Source: Elusimicrobiota bacterium (lineage in GTDB: Bacteria > Elusimicrobiota > Elusimicrobia > UBA1565 > UBA9628). Taken from it: a stretch of DNA of 6,231 nucleotides. A program made the translations under genes and the position numbers. The notes under the pieces were generated by a model, which was not told where the DNA came from, searched no databases, and worked only from the letters and a program-made list of their open reading frames with translations. Position 1 is the first letter of the stretch, and every line of letters starts with the position of its first letter. The stretch spans positions 1 through 6,231 of the forward strand of contig JAQUMZ010000169.1 of assembly GCA_028717865.1 (NCBI GenBank), given 5' to 3'. Below are positions 1-5,529 of the stretch, one piece after another.

Positions 1-652
1 CGCGCAGGCCGAGCCGGGACAGCTCCCGGGCCCAGCGCCCCACGGCCGCGGGGGAGCGGTGGCGGGGCCGGCGGCCGTGGAGGGCGGAAGTCTGACAGAA
101 AGCGCAGGCGTAAGGGCAGCCCCGGGTGATCTCGACGGGGCCGAACTTGCCCAGCCCGAAAGGCGCGCAAGCGTCCAGGTCCACGACGGCGGCCGCGCCC
201 GCGCCGCGGACCCGCCCGTCCTGGAGCCAGCAGGTCCCGGGCACCCGGCCCGCGCCGCCGGCGGCGATATCCTCGCAAAGCCGGGCGAAGGCGGCCTCCC
301 CTTCCCCCCGCACGACCAGGTCGAAGCCGGCGGCGAAGCACGCCTCCGGATCGGCGCTGGGATGGGGTCCCCCCGCGACCAGGACGAGCCGGGCGGGATG
401 GGCGTCGCGCAAGCCTCGGGCCAAGGGCAGCATGGTCCAAAGCTGGGGCGAGGCAAAGGAAAAGCACGCCAGGACGCGCTCGCTTCGCGCCAGGGCGGCG
501 GCGACCGCCTCATGCAACTCGGCTTCCGCGGTCGGGAAATTGGCGGGCCACCGTCCCGGCAGCGACTCCAGCACCCCCAGCAAGGGATTGAAGCTGAAAC
601 GATTCGCCCGGGTGTAGTAAAAGACGGCTTCGATGCCGGGCCTCGCGCTCAT
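1..652 (-). CDS. Cobalamin-binding-domain radical SAM protein, N-terminal part (cut by left edge)
   Basis: Translating the minus strand from the ATG at 652-650 gives 217 open residues that run off the left edge, so the C-terminal half is missing. Residues about 1-150 look like the Rossmann-type B12-binding domain placed before many radical SAM domains: a hydrophobic strand LVLVAGGPHP at 89-98 is followed by the FDLVVRGEGE segment at 110-119. The radical SAM domain opens with RGCPYACAFCQT, giving the CxxxCxxC cluster C179, C183, C186 that binds the 4Fe-4S cluster cleaving S-adenosylmethionine. RHRS at 197-200 follows. The opening (FYYTRANRFSFNPLLGVLE) together with FCQT and RHRS recalls the MJ1487-type B12/radical SAM family (I believe TIGR04013), from memory. 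Substrate is unknown. The start is supported by this N-terminal match, although no good Shine-Dalgarno precedes it. It lies 39 bases after the bacterioferritin stop. Confidence 0.85.
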   Translation of the reverse strand, partial: MSARPGIEAVFYYTRANRFSFNPLLGVLESLPGRWPANFPTAEAELHEAVAAALARSERVLACFSFASPQLWTMLPLARGLRDAHPARLVLVAGGPHPSADPEACFAAGFDLVVRGEGEAAFARLCEDIAAGGAGRVPGTCWLQDGRVRGAGAAAVVDLDACAPFGLGKFGPVEITRGCPYACAFCQTSALHGRRPRHRSPAAVGRWARELSRLGLR

Positions 653-686
653 CGCGTTGATTATGCAATTTGCGCGAGGCCCGGCA
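634..686. repeat. Perfect 15-bp inverted repeat around the radical SAM start codon
   Basis: The arm tgccgggcctcgcgc at 634-648 is the exact reverse complement of gcgcgaggcccggca at 672-686, with a 23-base spacer at 649-671. In the minus-strand transcript the first arm begins 5 bases after the bacterioferritin stop codon. The spacer is relatively A/T rich and contains the ATG of the radical SAM gene, and the second arm covers its codons 2-7. No run of T follows the second arm, so it does not look like a standard intrinsic terminator. It could be an mRNA hairpin that presents or hides the start, or a DNA dyad bound by a protein. The pairing is seen directly; the role is inference. Confidence 0.8.
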
Positions 687-691
687 CCAAC

Positions 692-1156
692 CTAGGCTTG
701 TTCCGCGAGGTATTGCTGGATGCCCATCTGCGCGATCTGGTCCTGGCGGGACTCGATCTCGTCCACGTGGGAGTCCTCGTCGCGCAGGATAGCCTCCAGG
801 ATCGTCCTGGTGGCGTGGTCGGATACGGAGTCCGCGAGCTTGATGCCCTCGTTGTACTTCTTGACCGCGCCCATTTCCAGATTAAGGTCGCTGGCGAACT
901 GCTGGGCCACGTCGGCTCCGATGCGTATCTCGCGCAGGTTGTTTACGACCGGCCGCCCCTCCAGAAAAAGGACGCGCTCGATGAGCTTCTCGGCGTGCCG
1001 CATCTCCATGATGGCGCGCTTGCGCACCAGCTCCTTGAGCTTGCCGTAGCCCCAATTCTCGGCCATCTCGGCGTGGACCATGTATTGATTGATGGCCGTC
1101 AATTCGTCGGCCAGCAGGGAATTGAGCATCTCGATGAGCTTGGCGTCGCCTTTCAT
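692..1156 (-). CDS. bfr: Bacterioferritin (heme-type, ferroxidase-competent)
   Basis: This 154-residue protein matches the usual bacterioferritin length and opens with MKGDAKLIEMLN, close to the E. coli protein. Family members form 24-subunit cytoplasmic shells that oxidise Fe(II) with oxygen or peroxide and store ferric mineral. All dinuclear-iron ligands are present at the family numbering: E18, E51, H54, E94, E127 and H130, with Y25 nearby. M52, the inter-subunit heme ligand, is also present, so this is a heme-binding catalytic bacterioferritin rather than a plain ferritin. The C-terminus (QMGIQQYLAEQA) is typical. The reading frame stays open upstream to 1585, but that part overlaps the DoxX gene and has no ferritin similarity; the strong AAGGAGG before 1156 and the family N-terminus fix the start. 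No Bfd ferredoxin gene is in the window. Base composition is less GC rich than in the efflux genes. Confidence 0.97.
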   Translation of the reverse strand: MKGDAKLIEMLNSLLADELTAINQYMVHAEMAENWGYGKLKELVRKRAIMEMRHAEKLIERVLFLEGRPVVNNLREIRIGADVAQQFASDLNLEMGAVKKYNEGIKLADSVSDHATRTILEAILRDEDSHVDEIESRQDQIAQMGIQQYLAEQA

Positions 1157-1161
1157 GTAAG

Positions 1162-1168
1162 CCTCCTT
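1162..1168 (-). promoter_or_regulatory. Ribosome binding site of bacterioferritin
   Basis: The minus strand reads AAGGAGG followed by CTTAC and the ATG at 1156-1154. This is a full-consensus Shine-Dalgarno at 5-base spacing. It decides the start in a frame that stays open far upstream, and it is the strongest ribosome binding site in the window, consistent with an abundant iron-storage protein. Confidence 0.85.
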
Positions 1169-1233
1169 GCGCGCATGGGCTACAAATTTGCCAAAACCGC
1201 CGGCCCCGCGCCAGAGCCGCAGGGAATTGCCCG

Positions 1234-1614
1234 CTAATCGCGCAAACTGCAGGGCCCCGAGCCCAGCCGGGTGATCATGAGCGCCGCCCCCAGCATGGAG
1301 AGGTTCTTGAGGAAGTTGACCTGCTGCATCGCGGCCGCCTGCGCGTCGGACAGGCCCCAGAAGCGGTGCATGAACAGGGTGACCGGAACCAGGAACAGAA
1401 CGATCAGCCAGGCCCCCCGGCGGGCGCGGTAGCCGAGCAAGATGCTCAGGCCGCCCAGGATGCAGAAGACCCCGGCGGCCGGCACCGCGACCTTCGCCAG
1501 GGGCACGCCCGCGGCCGCGGCATAGGCGGCCAGCCCGGATTGGAAGTGTTTCGGGCCCGCAAGCAGGAAGATCAGGCTGTAGCATATGCGTCCGATCGGG
1601 ACTACGTATCTCAT
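1234..1614 (-). CDS. DoxX-family small integral membrane protein
   Basis: This 126-residue protein has four hydrophobic segments, at about residues 3-19, 42-61, 67-83 and 101-116, the four-helix plan of DoxX-like proteins. Family hallmarks visible are the FLLAGPKHF segment closing the first helix (residues 16-24), the GGLSILLGYRAR turn after helix 2 (54-65), and NFLKNLSMLGAAL in helix 4 (100-112) with a short GPCSL tail. DoxX was first described as a subunit of an archaeal thiosulfate:quinone oxidoreductase. Most bacterial members have no defined reaction, though some are linked to oxidative or thiol stress. No DoxD-like or rhodanese partner is visible here, so the role is unassigned. It starts 43 bases after the antiporter stop and ends 77 bases before bacterioferritin, whose redox and iron function is a plausible but unproven link. 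Its GGGAGG Shine-Dalgarno lies inside a short hairpin. Confidence 0.88.
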   Translation of the reverse strand: MRYVVPIGRICYSLIFLLAGPKHFQSGLAAYAAAAGVPLAKVAVPAAGVFCILGGLSILLGYRARRGAWLIVLFLVPVTLFMHRFWGLSDAQAAAMQQVNFLKNLSMLGAALMITRLGSGPCSLRD

Positions 1615-1617
1615 ATT

Positions 1618-1632
1618 GCCTCCCGAGGAGGC
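1618..1632 (-). promoter_or_regulatory. Hairpin overlapping the DoxX-gene ribosome binding site
   Basis: The minus strand reads GCCTCC, TCG, GGAGGC, then AAT and the ATG at 1614-1612. The two 6-base arms are perfectly complementary with a 3-base loop, and the second arm contains most of the GGGAGG Shine-Dalgarno (1619-1624). Folding of this stem would hide the ribosome site, so expression may depend on ribosomes arriving from the upstream antiporter gene. The hairpin is seen in sequence; its effect is inferred. No T run follows, so a terminator is unlikely. Confidence 0.5.
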
Positions 1633-1657
1633 CTCTAGATAACCAAATGCGGCGGGC

Positions 1658-3211
1658 TCAGCCCACGGACATCGAGTCTCGGCGCCGGCCGCGCTGAAAC
1701 GCCCAGGCCAGGGGGGCGAAGAGCGCGCATATCCAGACCAGCATGCCGAAGATGTCCATGAACGACATCAGCGCCGCCTGCCTGGCCACCGCGCCGTAAA
1801 CCAGGCCGTAGGCGGCCCGCGCGGCGTCGGCCACGCCGCGCGACTGCAGCAGCGCCTGCGCATCGGCCAGGCGGCCCTGGAGCAGGGCGCTGGCCTGGTC
1901 CAGATGCGCGACCAGGTAGGACTGGTGGACCTGGGCCCGGCGCTGCTCCAGGGAGATCAGGGACGCGATGCCCACGCTGCCGCCGATGTTGCGCAGCAGC
2001 GAATAGATGCTGGTGGCCTGGTAGATCTCGCTTTGGCGCAGGGTAGCCATGGTCAGGGTGGTCAGCGGGACGAATATGAACCCCATGCTGAAGCCGTTGA
2101 GCACCAGGGGCCAGGAGATGTTGGCCGGGGCGATGTCGAGCGTCAGGCGGCTGAGGAACCAGCAGGTCGCCGCGATGCCGAGAAAGCCCAGCATGAGCAG
2201 CAGCCGGTTGTCGACGCGCTTGGTCAGGCGGCCCACTACGAACATGGAGGCCATGGAGCCCAGGCCGCGCGGCATCATGGCCATGCCGGAAAGATAGGCC
2301 GTGTAGCCCAGCAGGTTTTGCATGAAGATGGGCAGCAGGACCGTGGTGCCGTAGAGCACCGAGCCCAGCAGTCCGATGAAGGCCACGCCCAGGGCGAAGT
2401 TCCGGTTCTTCAGCAGGCGCAGGTTGACCATGGGATGCTTGTCCCGCAGTTCCCAGAGCACGAAGATCAGCAGGCAGGTCCCGGACACGGCCGCGGCCCA
2501 GCGCATCCAGGGGGCGCTGAACCAGTCGACCTCCTGGCCCTTGTCCAGCATGATCTGCAGCAGGCCCACGCCCACGGCCATGAAGCCGAAGCCCACGTAA
2601 TCGATGGTGGCGCCCGCCACGCGCTTGAGGTAGGGCGGGTCCTCCAGGAACAGCTCCTGCAGGAAGAGCCCGAGCATGCCGACCGGTATGTTGATGTAGA
2701 AAAGCCAGCGCCAGGAATAGTTGTCCGTGATCCAGCCGCCCAGCACGGGGCCGATGATGGGCGCCACGACCACGCCCATGCCGTAGGCCGCCATGGCCGT
2801 GCCGCGCTCCTCGTGCGGGAAGCTCTCCAGCAGGACCGCCTGGGCCAGGGGCTGCAGGCCCCCGCCGCCCAGGCCCTGGAGGATGCGCGCCGCCACCAGT
2901 TGGGGCAGGCTCTGGGCCATGCCGCAGAGGGCCGAGGAGATGGTGAAGAGCGCCACCGAGAAGGCCATGTAGCGCTTGCGCCCGAACAGGCTGCTGAACC
3001 AGCCCGCCGCGCAGAGGATGATGGCGTTGGAGACCAGGTAGCTGCTGAGCACCCAGGTGGACTCCTCGACGGTGGCGGAGAGGTTGCCCGCGATATGGGG
3101 CAGGGCCACGTTGGCGATGGAGGTGTCGAGCACCTCCATGAAGGTGGCCAGCAGGACTGAAACCGTGACCAGCCAGCGGTTGTGGCTCGGCCGCCATTCC
3201 TCGTGCGGCAT
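1658..3211 (-). CDS. emrB: DHA2-family (EmrB/QacA) multidrug:proton antiporter
   Basis: This 517-residue inner-membrane transporter has about 14 hydrophobic helices and the usual length of EmrB relatives. Helix 1 carries the DHA2 signature LDTSIANVALPHI (28-40). The loop between helices 2 and 3 has a motif A remnant, FGRKR (76-80). Helix 4 has RILQGLGGG (109-117), the motif B arginine region. Helix 5 carries the antiporter motif C as APIIGPVLGG (150-159). WRWLFYINIPVG (167-178) is the conserved helix 6 entry. A hydrophilic loop at about 421-480 separates the last two helices, as in EmrB. Such proteins couple proton influx to export of hydrophobic drugs, uncouplers or fatty acids; the substrate cannot be read from sequence. 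The ATG is 7 bases after the adaptor stop with only a weak Shine-Dalgarno (AGGG), suggesting translational coupling. With the neighbouring adaptor and channel it forms a complete envelope-spanning pump. Confidence 0.95.
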   Translation of the reverse strand: MPHEEWRPSHNRWLVTVSVLLATFMEVLDTSIANVALPHIAGNLSATVEESTWVLSSYLVSNAIILCAAGWFSSLFGRKRYMAFSVALFTISSALCGMAQSLPQLVAARILQGLGGGGLQPLAQAVLLESFPHEERGTAMAAYGMGVVVAPIIGPVLGGWITDNYSWRWLFYINIPVGMLGLFLQELFLEDPPYLKRVAGATIDYVGFGFMAVGVGLLQIMLDKGQEVDWFSAPWMRWAAAVSGTCLLIFVLWELRDKHPMVNLRLLKNRNFALGVAFIGLLGSVLYGTTVLLPIFMQNLLGYTAYLSGMAMMPRGLGSMASMFVVGRLTKRVDNRLLLMLGFLGIAATCWFLSRLTLDIAPANISWPLVLNGFSMGFIFVPLTTLTMATLRQSEIYQATSIYSLLRNIGGSVGIASLISLEQRRAQVHQSYLVAHLDQASALLQGRLADAQALLQSRGVADAARAAYGLVYGAVARQAALMSFMDIFGMLVWICALFAPLAWAFQRGRRRDSMSVG

Positions 3212-3218
3212 GGGGACC

Positions 3219-4109
3219 CTAGTGGACCTCGACCACCGGGACCACGGACATGCCGGGAGCCAGCGGCGGCAGCTTACCGGGAGGATCGTCGAAAACGATC
3301 TTGACCGGCACGCGCTGGACCACCTTAACGTAGTTGCCGGTGGCGTTCTCCGGGGGCAGCAGGGAGAAGCGCGCCCCCGTGCCCGCCTGGATGCTGTCCA
3401 CGCGCCCCGGGAAGCTCCGGCGCGGATAGGCGTCGACGCGGATGGCCACCTTCTGTCCCGGCCGCATGTGGGTCAGCTGGGTTTCCTTGAAATTGGCCGT
3501 GACCCAGACCTGGTCCGGGACGATGAACATGAGGGCCTGGCCCACGCGCACGTAGGCGCCCCGCTCCACGGCGCGGCGAGTCACCTTCCCGGCGATGGGA
3601 GCGGATATGCCGGTATAGGAGAGCTTAAGCTCGGCGGTCTCCACGCGCTTGCGGGCCAGCTCGGCCTTGGCGCGCAGGGAGTCGGCCTGCAGGATGGCAT
3701 GGTCGTAGACCTGCCGCGAGATGTTGCCCTTGGCGTAGAGCTGCTCGGCGCTGACCGCGTCGAGCCGCGCCTTGCGCGCGTCGGCCTCGGCGGAGGCCGC
3801 GTCGGCGCGGGCCTGGCCCAGCGCCGCCCGGTAGTCGGCGGGATCGATCTCCAGGAGCGCGTCGCCGGCCCGGACGGGCTGGTTGTCGTCCACGAACAGC
3901 CGCAGGACCTGCCCGTCGACCTGGGGCGCGATCATGACCACATGGGCGTCGATGAAGGCGTCGTCGGTCTCCTCGTGGTAGCGCGACCAGATCCAGTAAT
4001 GTATCCCGTAGATCAGCGCCGCGGCCGCGACGGCGATGGACACCGCCAGCAGGACCCGAGACCGCCGCGGCGGCGGACTCGCCGGTTTTGGATGTTCGAC
4101 GTGGTCCAT
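3219..4109 (-). CDS. emrA: EmrA/HlyD-type periplasmic adaptor (membrane fusion protein)
   Basis: This 296-residue protein links the inner-membrane antiporter to the outer-membrane channel. A short basic cytoplasmic tail (SPPPRRSR, 11-18) precedes one transmembrane anchor at about 19-41. ETDDAFIDAHVVMIAPQVDG (47-66) is the first half of the biotinyl-lipoyl-like domain typical of EmrA. An Ala/Arg-rich alpha-helical hairpin spans about 92-163. SAPIAGKV (169-176) closes the lipoyl domain, and the beta-barrel follows with VWVTANFKETQL (201-212) and PGQKVAIRVDAYP (217-229). It is shorter than E. coli EmrA (about 390 residues), mostly because the hairpin is short. The frame stays open upstream to 4847, inside the channel gene, but family similarity starts only near this ATG and a purine-rich ribosome site precedes it. 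It starts 14 bases after the channel stop and ends 7 bases before the antiporter start. Confidence 0.95.
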   Translation of the reverse strand: MDHVEHPKPASPPPRRSRVLLAVSIAVAAAALIYGIHYWIWSRYHEETDDAFIDAHVVMIAPQVDGQVLRLFVDDNQPVRAGDALLEIDPADYRAALGQARADAASAEADARKARLDAVSAEQLYAKGNISRQVYDHAILQADSLRAKAELARKRVETAELKLSYTGISAPIAGKVTRRAVERGAYVRVGQALMFIVPDQVWVTANFKETQLTHMRPGQKVAIRVDAYPRRSFPGRVDSIQAGTGARFSLLPPENATGNYVKVVQRVPVKIVFDDPPGKLPPLAPGMSVVPVVEVH

Positions 4110-4112
4110 GCT

Positions 4113-4120
4113 TCCCCCTT
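4113..4120 (-). promoter_or_regulatory. Ribosome binding site of the adaptor gene
   Basis: The minus strand reads AAGGGGGA, then AGC and the ATG at 4109-4107. A further GAGG lies just upstream, at 4121-4124, overlapping the channel gene's TAG stop at 4126-4124. This purine block supports starting the adaptor here rather than at earlier in-frame codons within the channel gene. Confidence 0.65.
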
Positions 4121-4123
4121 CCT

Positions 4124-5458
4124 CTAAGATCCGAAATCGCCCATGCGGCCCAGGCCCAGGGCCAGGTTGACGCGCGCGTTCTGGTACCGGGCCAGGGCGA
4201 AAATGCGGGTATCGCGGGCCCGGGTCAGGGCGGTCTGGGCCTCGAGCAACTCGAGGTTGTCGGCCACGCCCGCCGCGAAGCGGTCGCGCGACATGGACAA
4301 CTCCTCCTCGGCCAGGCGCTCGGCCTCCTGCGCGGTCCGGACCCGGTCTACCGCGGTGGCCATGTCCAGCAGGGCCAGGCGGACGTCCGCCTCGACCTCG
4401 GCCCGCATGTCCTCGAGCCTGGCCTCGGCGGCGTCCCTTTCGGCCTCGGCCCGCCGGACGCGGCCCTCGATCTCGCGCCCCGAGAACAGCGGCACCTGCA
4501 GGGCGGCCCCCAGGCTGCCGGTGGTCCGGGCGCTGGAATCGGGCTTGGCGCCGCTGAGGCCGACGTCGCCGGCCACCGAGATCGAGGGCAGGCGCGACTC
4601 GCGCCCCGCGGCCAGGCTCTGGCGCGCCGCGCCCAGGCGCTCGGCCGCCACGCGCAGCTCCAGCCGGCGCCCCGCCGCCTCTTGGAGGGCGGCCTCGACC
4701 TCCGGCGCCGGCTCCGGGGCGAAGGCCGGCTGTTCCCGCAGCTCCAGGCCGCGGCCCGGCTCGAGCCCCAGCACCCGGGCCAGGCGCAACGCCGCCGCCT
4801 GCGCCGCGGAGCGCGCCTCCAGGCTGGCGAGCCGCGTCCGCGTCCACTGGGTCCGGGCCCGGGCCACGTCGATGCCCGCGGCCGTGCCCGCGGCCTTGCG
4901 GTCCTCGGCCAGGCGCAGAAGCCCGGCGGCCAGCTCCTCGTCGGCCCGGGCGGAGGCGATGGCCTCGCTGGCGCGGTAAAGCTCGAAATAAGCCAGGGCC
5001 GCGGCGGCCGAGACCTGCTCGGCGGCCAGCTGCTCCTCCAGGACGGCGGCGCGCCTCTGCGCGGCGGCTGCGGCCGCCCCGCGCGCGGCGGGCAGGTCGA
5101 ACACCTCCTGGACCAGCCGCAAGCGGGCATCGAAGGTGTTGAAGGGCCCGATCAGGGTCGGCACCGGGCCCAGCGAGGTCAAACCCTGGGCGGCCAGGTT
5201 CTCCCGGAAGGTCCGGCTCTGGCCGGCGGAACCCGTCAGCCGCGGCAGCAGGGAAGAGGCGGCCCGCAGGACCTCGCCGCGCGCCGAGGCCCCTTCATAG
5301 CGCGCCAGCCGCGCGGCGAGGTTGTGGCTCACCGCCAGCTCCACGGCCTGCCGCAGCCCCACCGGGACCGGCGCGCCGTCCCCCTGCGCCGCCACGGGAA
5401 CCCCAGCCAGGATCAGCGCCATTGTGCACAACGGTGCCAGGCGCTGCATTCTTTGCAT
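4124..5458 (-). CDS. TolC-family outer-membrane efflux channel
   Basis: This 444-residue protein has a signal peptide: MQRMQR, a hydrophobic core (LAPLCTMALILAGVPV, 7-22) and a likely Ala-X-Ala type cleavage near residues 23-25 (AAQ). The mature part has the duplicated outer-membrane efflux protein layout. Repeat 1 includes LRQAVELAVSHN (35-46) and the helix-turn AAGTAAGIDVARAR (189-202). Repeat 2 includes RLPSISVAGDVGLSG (289-303), PLFSGREIEGRV (323-334) and FAAGVADNLELLEAQTAL (394-411). Long Ala/Arg/Glu-rich helices fit the periplasmic coiled-coil barrel. Trimers form the outer-membrane exit duct for the adaptor and antiporter encoded next. There is no lipobox, so it is not an OprM-type lipoprotein. 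The frame is open upstream to 6142, but that part overlaps another gene; the signal peptide sets the start. No clear Shine-Dalgarno precedes 5458; the second ATG at 5449-5447 is an alternative. G+C is extreme (above 80% in parts). Confidence 0.93.
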   Translation of the reverse strand: MQRMQRLAPLCTMALILAGVPVAAQGDGAPVPVGLRQAVELAVSHNLAARLARYEGASARGEVLRAASSLLPRLTGSAGQSRTFRENLAAQGLTSLGPVPTLIGPFNTFDARLRLVQEVFDLPAARGAAAAAAQRRAAVLEEQLAAEQVSAAAALAYFELYRASEAIASARADEELAAGLLRLAEDRKAAGTAAGIDVARARTQWTRTRLASLEARSAAQAAALRLARVLGLEPGRGLELREQPAFAPEPAPEVEAALQEAAGRRLELRVAAERLGAARQSLAAGRESRLPSISVAGDVGLSGAKPDSSARTTGSLGAALQVPLFSGREIEGRVRRAEAERDAAEARLEDMRAEVEADVRLALLDMATAVDRVRTAQEAERLAEEELSMSRDRFAAGVADNLELLEAQTALTRARDTRIFALARYQNARVNLALGLGRMGDFGS

Positions 5459-5529
5459 TCTTGGAGAACTTAGTATTATCGGGCCGATCGAGGAAGAGTC
5501 TGATCGGTTCCTGCGGACCACGATAGGAT
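5459..5529 (-). promoter_or_regulatory. Intergenic region with dyad and possible promoter before the efflux genes
   Basis: This 71-base gap lies between the unrecognised Cys/His gene and the channel gene and is noticeably richer in A/T near its downstream end. It holds an inverted repeat, ccgatc at 5484-5489 and gatcgg at 5502-5507 with a 12-base spacer, the size of a repressor operator. Just downstream on the minus strand is GATAAT (5480-5475), a -10-like hexamer. No acceptable -35 sits 16-18 bases before it, so the promoter call is weak. If real, the transcript would start about 10 bases before the channel ATG, and the dyad would cover the -35 area. Confidence 0.35.

Noticed and set aside
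1170..1200. TTGGCAAATTTGTA on the minus strand as a sigma-54 or sigma-70 promoter for bacterioferritin
   Set aside because: The TTGC half of a sigma-54 site is absent, and no -10-like hexamer lies at the proper spacing from TTGGCA. The small palindrome caaatttg (1183-1190) alone is too short to support an operator.
1197..1233. Possible intrinsic terminator after the DoxX gene (GC-rich block followed by GGTTTTGG)
   Set aside because: No stable stem with matching arms directly precedes the T run, which is only four bases.
59..1237. Long open frame on the plus strand, 392 codons
   Set aside because: It runs antisense to the radical SAM and bacterioferritin genes and has low-complexity composition with no recognisable domain. 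Such shadow frames are expected in GC-rich DNA.
1157..1585. N-terminal extension of the bacterioferritin frame (possible fusion)
   Set aside because: It overlaps the DoxX gene in another frame, has Arg/Gly-rich noise, and the consensus Shine-Dalgarno at 1162-1168 sets the start at 1156.
1904..3160. Long plus-strand frame of 418 codons, rich in His, Gln and Ala
   Set aside because: It is the exact antisense of the antiporter gene. The His/Gln-rich composition is what the complement of transporter codons yields.
1635..3197. Second long minus-strand frame of 520 codons over the antiporter
   Set aside because: It is the +1-type shadow of the antiporter frame. Only the frame at 1658-3211 shows membrane helices and DHA2 motifs.
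4110..4847. N-terminal extension of the adaptor frame
   Set aside because: It lies within the channel gene and reads as Gly/Arg/Pro noise. The adaptor's tail and anchor begin at 4109.
3057..5473. Two plus-strand frames (3057-4127 and 4088-5473)
   Set aside because: They are antisense to the adaptor and channel genes, with Gly/Arg/Leu-rich noise and no family features.
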